Under the pieces are notes generated by a model. That model saw only the letters and a list, made by a program, of their open reading frames with translations. It searched no databases and was not told the origin of the DNA. Positions 57,148 through 64,000 of a stretch of DNA of 64,000 nucleotides are shown here, piece after piece. This DNA is from Breviolum minutum Mf 1.05b.01. Lineage: Eukaryota > Sar > Dinophyceae > Suessiales > Symbiodiniaceae. The stretch's first letter is position 1. Every line of letters begins with the position of its first letter. Made by a program: the position numbers and the translations under genes. Where the stretch lies: positions 6,182 to 70,181 of the forward strand of contig DF239116.1 in the NCBI GenBank assembly GCA_000507305.1, given 5' to 3'.

Positions 57148-57387
57148 ATGTCTACGCTGAAACGTACCAAAGCCACTGCTTTCCTCCGCAATCGTCAGGT
57201 GATGCGTATTCCCCAATTCAGAGATGGCCACCAGAGAGCACGAGGTCTCAGCATTCGTGACGACGGTGGACGAAACGAGAGGAATCCTTTCCAGTTCTTC
57301 GGATCCGTTGGGACAAACTCGAGGAAACAACCCAACAACCCATACGGACGCGTACATTTGGCTCAAGTTTTCCCTCGTGAGTTTTAG
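57148..57387 (+). CDS. Small basic ORF of the tandem module, copy 1
   Basis: 79 codons from ATG 57148: MSTLKRTKATAFLRNRQVM, RIPQFRDGHQRARGLSIRDD, then an Arg/Asn-rich stretch with FQFFGSVGTNSRKQPNNPY. Rich in Arg, Lys, Asn and Gln; no signal peptide or membrane segment. The reading frame is kept in copy 2 up to NNPY, where copy 2 stops (TGA) and copy 1 runs on 13 residues through the spliced-leader relic. Differences between copies are few (for example GGTGGA to GCTGGA, Gly to Ala). It may be a real short protein, an upstream ORF, or the remnant of a longer exon; no family is recognised. Confidence 0.45.
   Translation: MSTLKRTKATAFLRNRQVMRIPQFRDGHQRARGLSIRDDGGRNERNPFQFFGSVGTNSRKQPNNPYGRVHLAQVFPREF
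57355..57367 (+). repeat. Spliced-leader relic upstream of the Cys-rich gene
   Basis: CGTACATTTGGCTCAAG aligns to the leader's CGTAGCCATTTTGGCTCAAG with three single-base deletions; it ends 55 bases before the ATG at 57422. The copy-2 equivalent is at 61206-61215. Confidence 0.6.
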
Positions 57388-57421
57388 TGTTTTAGTGAAT
57401 TAGTTATTGGCATCGCTTGCA

Positions 57422-58474
57422 ATGAAAGTGATTTGCCTATGGCACGTGGTTCTTGTCATGATGCTGGATCCGGGTGCTGCTTCCAGGCGCCGCCGTTGTC
57501 AATCTGGCGAATATCAACCGGTGGGGCAAAGTTGGTGCTCCTCATGCCAGGCCGGAAAGTATTCAACGTGGGGTGGAGCTTCATATTGCTCTGACTGCCC
57601 TTTTGGGAAGTATTCGAGCTATAGTGGAGCTTCATATTGCTCCGTATGCAAGGCTGGGAGGTATTCGAACAGTACTGGAGCTTCATATTGCAAGACATGC
57701 CCGACTGGGAAGCATTCGGACACTGGAGCTTCAGAGTGCCGTGAATGCAAGGCTGGGGAGTATGTGAACAATAGTAGTGGAGATTGCCTCCAATGCGATG
57801 CTGGGAGGTATTCGACCATTAGTGGATCTTCATCTTGCCAGAAATGCGGGGCTGGGACGTATTCCAATAGTGGAGCTCCAAAATGCTCTACATGCAAAGC
57901 TGGGAAATATTCGGACACTGCTGGAGCTTCATCTTGCCTCCAATGCAATGCTGGGGAGTATTCGAAAAGTGGAGCTTCATATTGTAAGGTCTGTTCTGCT
58001 GGGAAGTATTCGGACACTGCTGGAGCTTCATCTTGCTCCGAATGCGATGCTGGGAGGTATTCGACCAGTAGGGGAGCTTCATATTGCCCCGAATGCCATG
58101 CCGGAAAGTATTCGCTCGGTGGAGCTTCATATTGCCCCCAATGCAATGCTGGGAGGTATTCGAGCAGTGGAGCTTATGGGTGCCAGTATTGCCCTGCCGA
58201 TACCTTTTCCAAATCAGGATGGCCAGAGTGCTTCAACTGCCCCAAAGGAAAGACGTCCAAGAGGGACTATGGATCGACTGGCTGCCAACCGCTTGACAAG
58301 TTTGAGAATGGATGGCTCATTGCCTTCCTACTCTTGTGTCCATTTGCTATTATTGCCTCCTGCATCGCGGTGTACCTGTTGTGCCGACGACTCCAGCAAA
58401 AAAAGAATGTCATCGGAACTACAGCACCTCCTGCGGCGGCGATGGGTCGTAGCAAATCACTTGAAGAGATTTGA
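57422..58474 (+). CDS. Secreted/membrane protein with 15 Cys-rich GCC2/GCC3-like repeats, copy 1
   Basis: 350 residues, intronless. I chose ATG 57422 because it begins a signal peptide (MKVICLWHVVLVMMLDPGAA) followed by RRRRC. Residues about 25-285 hold 15 repeats of 16-17 residues, C-x2-C-x-A-G-x-Y-S-x(4,5)-G-A-S-x, like the ephrin-receptor/TNFR-type GCC2_GCC3 module; each has two Cys and probably packs through disulphides outside the cell. The last repeats diverge (CQYCPADTFSKSG, CFNCPKGKTSKRDYG). Then comes one membrane helix (GWLIAFLLLCPFAIIASCIA VYLLC), a basic stop-transfer (RRLQQKK) and a short Pro/Ala cytosolic tail ending KSLEEI: a type I receptor-like layout. Absence of introns and the spliced-leader relic upstream point to origin from a retroposed mRNA. 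Ligand and role are unknown. Because the repeat is regular, the two other plus frames and the minus strand are also open; these are shadows. Confidence 0.85.
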   Translation: MKVICLWHVVLVMMLDPGAASRRRRCQSGEYQPVGQSWCSSCQAGKYSTWGGASYCSDCPFGKYSSYSGASYCSVCKAGRYSNSTGASYCKTCPTGKHSDTGASECRECKAGEYVNNSSGDCLQCDAGRYSTISGSSSCQKCGAGTYSNSGAPKCSTCKAGKYSDTAGASSCLQCNAGEYSKSGASYCKVCSAGKYSDTAGASSCSECDAGRYSTSRGASYCPECHAGKYSLGGASYCPQCNAGRYSSSGAYGCQYCPADTFSKSGWPECFNCPKGKTSKRDYGSTGCQPLDKFENGWLIAFLLLCPFAIIASCIAVYLLCRRLQQKKNVIGTTAPPAAAMGRSKSLEEI

Positions 58475-60378
58475 TACACTCTTCCGTTTTGAAAGTACGA
58501 CCTATGGTCGAAATCACTCTGTGCTCCCTCTGTAGCTAATGATTTTGTGTTTGAGATGTCATTGCCACAATCAGCTGGGAATGATTTTGTCTTCTCTGTG
58601 CATTCAGAAGCCCGTCCCTACATGGCGCTGAAGAAAGAACCAGCAAAAATGTGCCGATGTGCCGTAGATATGGTCGCATTTCTTTCCCATGCGAATGATT
58701 CAAATGTAACAAGCTTGCTCCATGCACAGACATTCTTGCATTGTAGTATAAAGTACTCCTGTCATCACGTGCTTGCTGAGATACATCCAGCCAACGCGCT
58801 GCTTTTCCTTTGACAGATCCAGAGGCAATGGGACGGACATAGCATTGGTGATTGTAAGATCCACCTATGTAGCAATCAACTACCTGGGAATCATATAGTT
58901 GGCGATGTCCTCAGTTTTTTCCTGTAATCGTCTTGAAGTTGGATTTCTGGTTTTTGAATCGGCATGTTTGATCACTAGTAGATCTGAATGGCACTACTGT
59001 TCAGTGTTGGTAGCTGACATATCAATACCATTGTTATGCTGATGCTGCTACTGCAAACAAGCACCAGAACCAACACCAACATCACCACCAGCACCACAAC
59101 GACCAACACAACGATGATATAAAGATATTACAAATCTGCATCAAATCTGCTACTACTTCAGCTACTACTATTATTATTGATATCATCAGGGTGTTGAATC
59201 AACTGACAGTGTGCGGCGGAGATGATTGTGAATATTTTGTCTGCAAAGAAATATTCGCTTCCTTTCACTTGGCCTTGTAACCCTATATAATTGTAGAACT
59301 TTTTGCATCTTTGTTATGCTGCTAGGACCAGGTCTTGATGAAAAGTAGAGTGTAGCCCAGTAAAGCAGTAAAGCATAGCTGATCACAGCTGTGCAGAGTA
59401 GCCAGGTGATATGAGGGGCCAAAATGGGCCAAAATGGACCCAAATGGGCCCAAACATGGGCTAGCTTGAGAATTTGTTTCTGTCTTTGATTCTAAACCAT
59501 GGTTTGTGAGAAATCTGTACGCCCAAGTCTCCATGAACAGTCGCAGGGGCGACATCTTTTCCACTACCAGGTGATGTGACCCAACCACCGCACAGTACCA
59601 AGGTTCCAGCAGCGTTTTCATCTGGGTGGCTTCCTGAAAAGTTATGGCTTAAATCCCCATGATACAATATGATACACATTTCAGATTGTTAGATCAATTG
59701 AAGGTTCCAGCAATTTCCAGCATTTTCCAATCTGGGAGGCGTTTGCATCAGCCTGAAGAGTTTAGGCCGTTGTGAATCCGAAAAAAGGTGCGTAGCAGCA
59801 GTGCAGCGGTTTTGAAAGGGTTTCCCAAAGCACATGAAAAAATATCTGTGGCTCAGGCACGGAAGAATAGAACATGCATTGTTTCTCTTCACATTGCCCA
59901 TATATGCTTGTTTTGTTTTACACATTGCTCTGAACTAAATCCGACCTTCTTTGATGTAGGATCTGTCCATGGTGCAAAAATGGACGAACAGAGACACTTT
60001 CAAACACAGACACATTCTGAGCCGTTGATTTGCGTGTCGCACTGCGGGAAATTCGAGATGGCGTCCCCATCGGACAAGAAAGAGGCAGTTTACCTCTGCA
60101 TGGAGAGTGCCTACATGTTTGATTTCGGTGGAATCAGGGGTTCCCGGATTTGGCAGGCTTTTGGAAGTCCCAATTTGAATTTGCATCCCAAAAAGTCGAA
60201 GTGTTTGGTTTCCCCGAGGCATCGGCCTCAAGTCCGGGTTTGCCATTTTTTTTGCTCTCTGCAGCTTTACTGCCCATTTCGATCTGGCGCCCTCCGGCAA
60301 TCGATGGAGAGCAAGGAATGTAGCCATTGGGGTCTCGACAAAAGTCATAATGCATCGTGAGAGCGAACAACTGACAAG
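58475..60378. other. 3' flank of module copy 1, no supported gene
   Basis: Contains (CCA)n-like CACCAGAACCAACACCAACA near 59070 and a GGGCCAAAATGG-type short tandem run at 59410-59460. 59788-60360 is open on the plus strand, but the second copy does not keep it, so it is not called. Confidence 0.4.
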
Positions 60379-60995
60379 TAAGATCATTTAAGGTTCCAGC
60401 AACTTCTGAACAGCTTGAGAAATGGGTGATTTATGAGTGTGACACTCCAGATTTTTTTGGACTGTGCTGCATTCCACATTGCAATCTTCTATACATTGTT
60501 CGCAGTAATCCAGGTAGCTGGTTCTCAAAAAAACCATAGCCACAGCGGTGTGTTGATTTCACCCCGGGCATGATTTGCTGTGACCAGCCACGTCGCAGGG
60601 CACAAAAGCGCTGGTGTTTGTTTGCCAGAGAAGTCTGGTGGCAAGAGATGATACTAGAATCTAGAAGACTCTTAATTAGATATGATTTTTCTGTATTCCA
60701 TTATGATTCTATATTTTTAAAGTATATGTCTATATATAGATGTGTGCAGTACATGATTAAAACCTAAGAAGTCACTTTTGTTGTCAGCTCTGTTACACAA
60801 GTCTTTGTGACTCTCTTGAGTGAGGTGCTAAAGTGTTCCAGAGCGCTAAGATTGCGATGTTGATCTTCGGATATTATGTATAATGACATCCTGCAGTTGT
60901 GGTTTGAGGCGTAACGGCGTAGTTCGTTTCATCCCTGTTTGGGAGTGTGAGGAATCAATTTCAGACTTAGGTCATGTTGATCTAGTGATCTAACA

Positions 60996-61196
60996 ATGTC
61001 TACGCTGAAACGTACCAAAGCCACTGCTTTCCTCCGCAATCGTCAGGTAATGCGTATTCCCCAATTCAGAGATGGCCACCAGAGAGCACGAGGTCTCAGC
61101 ATTCGTGACGACGCTGGACGAAACGAGAGGAATCCTTTCCAGTTCTTCGGATCCGTTGGGACAAACTCAAGGAAACAACCCAACAACCCATACTGA
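60996..61196 (+). CDS. Small basic ORF of the tandem module, copy 2
   Basis: 66 codons, identical to copy 1 except for one Gly-to-Ala change, ending NNPY-TGA where copy 1 has CGG at the next codon. The shared start, frame and composition are the only evidence that it is translated. Confidence 0.45.
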   Translation: MSTLKRTKATAFLRNRQVMRIPQFRDGHQRARGLSIRDDAGRNERNPFQFFGSVGTNSRKQPNNPY

Positions 61197-61205
61197 CGTG
61201 TACCC

Positions 61206-61215
61206 TTGGCTCAAG
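61206..61215 (+). repeat. Spliced-leader relic, copy 2
   Basis: TTGGCTCAAG preceded by GTACCC, at the same place as the relic at 57355-57367; more decayed. Confidence 0.5.
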
Positions 61216-61269
61216 TTTTCCCTCGTGAGTTTTAGTGTTTTAGTGAATTAGTTATTGGCATCACTAGCA

Positions 61270-62326
61270 ATGAAAAGGATTTGCCTATGGCACGTGGTTC
61301 TTGTCATCATGCTGGATCCGGGTGCTGCTGGTTCCAGGCGGCGCCGCCGTTGTCCATCTGGCGAATATCAACCGGTGGGGCAAAGTTGGTGCTCCTTATG
61401 CCCGGCCGGAAAGTCTTCGTGGGGTGGAGCTTCATATTGCTCCGAATGCAATGCTGGGAGGTATTCGAGCAGTGGAGCTTCATATTGCCTCCAATGCAAT
61501 GCTGGGAGGTATTCGACCAGTAGAGCTTCGGAGTGCCCCCAATGCAATGCTGGGAGGTATTCGAGCAGTAGGGGAGCTTCAAATTGCAAGAAATGCGGGA
61601 CTGGAAAGCATTCGGACACTGGAGCCTCAGAGTGCCGTGAATGCAAGGCTGGGGAGTATGTGAACAGTAGTAGTGGAGCTTCATATTATTGCCTCNGCAA
61701 TGCTGGGGAGTATTCGGAAACTGCTGGAGCTTCAGAGTGCCTCCAATGCCAGCTGGAAGTATTCTTCCAGCAGTGGAGCTTCAGAGTGCCTCCAATGCAA
61801 TGCTTGGGAGTATTCGAGTAGTGGATCTTCAGAGTGCCTCCAATGCAATGCTGGGGAGTATTCGGAAACTGCTGGAGCTTCAGAGTGCCTCCAATGCAAT
61901 GCTGGGAGGTATTCGACCAGCAGGGGAGCTTCATGGTGCCCCGAATGCGATGCCGGAAAGTATTCGCTCGGTGGAGCTTCAGAGTGCCCCCAATGCAATG
62001 CTGGGACGTATTCGGACCGTGGAGCTTTTGGGTGCCAGTATTGCCGTGCCGATACCTTTTCCGAATCAGGATGGTCAACGTGCTTCGACTGCCCCAAAGG
62101 AAAGACGTCCAAGAGGGACTATGGATCGACTGGCTGCCAACCGCTTGACAAGTTTGAGAATGGATGGCTCATAGCCTTCCTTGTTTTGTGTCCATTTGCT
62201 ATTATTGCCTCCTGCATCGCGGTGTACCTGTTGTGCCGACGACTCCAGCAAAAAAAGAATGTCATTGGACCTACAGCACCTCCTGCGGCGGCGATGGGTC
62301 GTAGCAAATCACTTGAAGAGATTTGA
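61270..62326 (+). pseudogene. Cys-rich repeat membrane protein, copy 2, frameshifted as written
   Basis: Same layout as copy 1: signal peptide from ATG 61270 (MKRICLWHVVLVIMLDPGAA), about 15 Cys-rich repeats, membrane helix and tail ending KSLEEI at 62326. The frame is broken once: in the eighth repeat near 61748-61752 the expected C-x2-C-N-A-G step reads CLQC then shifts frame, and the protein resumes as SWKYSSSSGAS in the next frame. An undetermined base at 61696 lies in the repeat just before, where a Cys codon is expected. Both defects fall in highly repetitive sequence, so an assembly error is as likely as a true mutation. Repeat order and several repeat sequences differ from copy 1 (more CLQCNAG units), which indicates internal repeat exchange after duplication, while the C-terminal 90 residues are nearly identical. 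Confidence 0.75.
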
Positions 62327-64000
62327 TACACTCTTCCGTTTGGAAAGTACGACCTATGGTCGAAATCACTAGGCTCCCTCTGTAGCTCACATGAATTCAA
62401 ATGATTTTGTGTTTGAGATGTCATTGCCACAATCAGCTGGGAATGATTTTGTCTTCTCTGTGCATTCAGAAGCCCGTCCCTACATGGCGCTGAAGAAAGA
62501 ACCAACAAAAATGTGCCGATGTGCCGTAGATATGGTCGTATTTTTTGCCATGCGAATGATTCAAATGTAACAAGCTTACTGCATGCACAGACATTCTTGC
62601 ATTGTAGTATCATGTACTCCTGTTTTCTCAGCGCTTGCTGAGATACATCCAGCCAACGCGCTGCTTTTCCTTTGGCAGATCCAGAGGCAATGGGACGGAC
62701 ATAGCATTGGGGATTGCAAGATCCACCTATGTAGCAATCAACTACCTGGGAATCATATAGTTGGCGATGTCCTCTGTTTTTTCCTGTAATCGTCTTGAAG
62801 TTGGATTTCTGGGTTTTGAATTGGCATGTTTGATCACTAGTAGAACTGAATGGCACTACTGTTCAGTGTTGGTAGCTGACATATCAATACCATTGTTATG
62901 CTGCTACTGCAAACCAGCACCAGAACCAACACCAGCATCACCACCAGCACCACTACGACCAACACAACGATGATATAAAGATATTACAATTTTGCATCAA
63001 ATCTGCTACTACTTCAGCTACTACTATTATTATTGATATCATCAGGGTGTTGAATCAACTGACAGTGTGCGGCGGAGATGATTGTGAATGTTTTGTCTGC
63101 AAAGAAATATTCGCTTCCTTTCACTTGGCCTTGTAACCCTATATAATTGTAGAACTTTTTGCATCTTTGTTATGCTGCTAGGACCAGGTCTTGATGAAAA
63201 GTAGAGTGTATAGCTGATCATAGCTGTGCAGAGTAGCCAGGTGATATGAGAGCCAAAATGGGCCAAAATGGACCCAAATGGGCCCAAACATGGGCTAGCT
63301 TGGGAATTTGTTTTCTCAATTTGATTCTAAACCGTGGTTTGTTAATTTACATGAATGTTCTCAATACTTCCATTTACAAGGGGAAATAGGACAATCCAGA
63401 ACGGGAATCCCTATTAAAATCCCCATGATACAATATGATACACATTTCAGATTGTTAGATCAATTGAAGGTTCCAGCAATTTCCAGCATTTTCCAATCTG
63501 GGAGGCGTTTTCATCAGCCTGAAGAGTTTAGGCCGTTGTGAATCCGAAAAAAGGTGCGTAGCAGCAGTGCAGCGGTTTTGAAAGGGTTTCCCAAAGCACA
63601 TGAAAAAATATCTGTGGCTCAGGCACGGAAGAATAGAACATGCATTGTTTCTCTTCACATTGCCCATATATGCTTGTTTTGTTTTACACATTGCTCTGAA
63701 CTAAATCCGACCTTCTTTGATGTAGGATCTGTCCATGGTGCAAAAATGGACGAACAGAGACACTTTCAAACACAGACACATTCTGAGCCGTTGATTTGCG
63801 TGTCGCACTGCGGGAAATTCGAGATGGCGTCCCCATCGGACAAGAAAGAGGCAGCTTACATGTTGATTTCATTCGGTGGAATCAGGGACCAGGCAAAAAT
63901 ATCAGACCTTTCTTGCAAATGCGCTCTTCTTTTTGTTAGGAACGAGCATTTGTGTCAAAAGTTTCAACAAAATCAGACTCCCAAGATCCAGTGGTTTGGA

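Larger units (their letters stand above)
56509..60140 (+). repeat. Tandem duplication unit 1
   Basis: From TAAGATCATTTAAGGTTCC at 56509 to GGTGGAATCAGGG near 60140, this matches 60379-63889 almost base for base, including both ORFs and the 3' flank. Unit 1 has an extra 26-base direct duplication (CTAGAAGACTCTTAATTAGA...) at 56790-56845 that is single in unit 2. Confidence 0.9.
60379..63889 (+). repeat. Tandem duplication unit 2
   Basis: The second copy of the module; it diverges from unit 1 after GGTGGAATCAGGG at 63889. It lacks an 18-base piece near 63850 and about 90-130 bases around 63340-63410 is replaced relative to unit 1. Confidence 0.9.

Noticed and set aside
57474-58535. Long open frames in the other plus frames and minus strand across the Cys-rich genes
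   Set aside because: The regular 48-51 base repeat keeps alternative frames open; only the Cys-rich frame has a signal peptide, ordered cysteines and a membrane helix.
59400-59460. CCATTTTGGC-like strings on the minus strand near 59410 and 63250 (12-base match to the leader)
   Set aside because: They are part of a short GGGCCAAAATGG tandem run, not a single site upstream of an ORF.
59788-60360. 190-codon plus-strand open frame in the 3' flank of unit 1
   Set aside because: Its equivalent in unit 2 is truncated and shifted, and it has no recognisable domain.
62119-62856. 245-codon minus-strand open frame over the end of Cys-rich copy 2
   Set aside because: It is antisense to the conserved membrane helix and tail; the equivalent in copy 1 is interrupted.
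1-64000. tRNA, rRNA, snRNA or CRISPR features
   Set aside because: I looked for B-box-like GGTTCGANNCC strings, rRNA core sequences and regular spacer arrays and found none convincing; covariance-model searches were not possible.

Overview
The window looks like nuclear DNA of a dinoflagellate, probably a Symbiodiniaceae-type genome. Three kinds of evidence point there. (1) Relics of the dinoflagellate spliced leader (3' part CCATTTTGGCTCAAG) lie just upstream of intronless reading frames; one is an exact 15-base match at 16067-16081 (minus strand) and two degenerate ones sit at 57355-57367 and 61206-61215. (2) Most recognisable genes are broken into short exons with irregular splice sites. 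(3) Genes are grouped by strand. All calls come from reading the sequence; exon borders are approximate and no database search was run.

Left block (1 to about 32.5 kb): every supportable gene is on the minus strand. From the left edge: a partial ORF with a Cys-pair zinc ribbon (1-794), a 631-residue ORF with a CCCH-like cluster (1386-3278), exons of an NRAMP metal transporter covering TM2-TM6 only (3498-4735), a small acidic gene (6396-7143), an intronless bacterial-type solute-binding protein (7991-8764), a retroelement with an RNase H-like domain and a spliced-leader relic (14734-16097), scattered unidentified exons (about 20-27 kb), an unidentified gene (27695-28481) and a coiled-coil RING protein (28499-30905). 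Introns and spacers carry many palindromic MITE-like elements.

Middle (about 32.5-46 kb): no convincing gene. It is filled with degenerate repeats, minisatellites and an 831-base gap (36185-37015). A repeat family with a GT-rich tract and a terminal A run occurs in minus orientation on the left and plus orientation on the right, so the region is mirrored around about 39-40 kb. With minus-strand genes to its left and plus-strand genes to its right, this is a divergent strand-switch region.

Right block (about 47-64 kb): genes are on the plus strand: a GDPD-like gene, a beta-lactamase-like (serine hydrolase) gene that could be part of the same transcript, one long unidentified terminal exon (55588-56208), and two tandem copies (about 3.6 kb each) of a module holding a small basic ORF followed by a secreted/membrane protein with 15 Cys-rich GCC2/GCC3-like repeats. 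The second copy is frameshifted as written.

Together the window is a mosaic of intron-rich host genes, retroposed cDNA-like genes, a gene of bacterial type, and repeats. There is no single pathway; the most distinctive system is the duplicated small-ORF plus Cys-rich receptor-like module.
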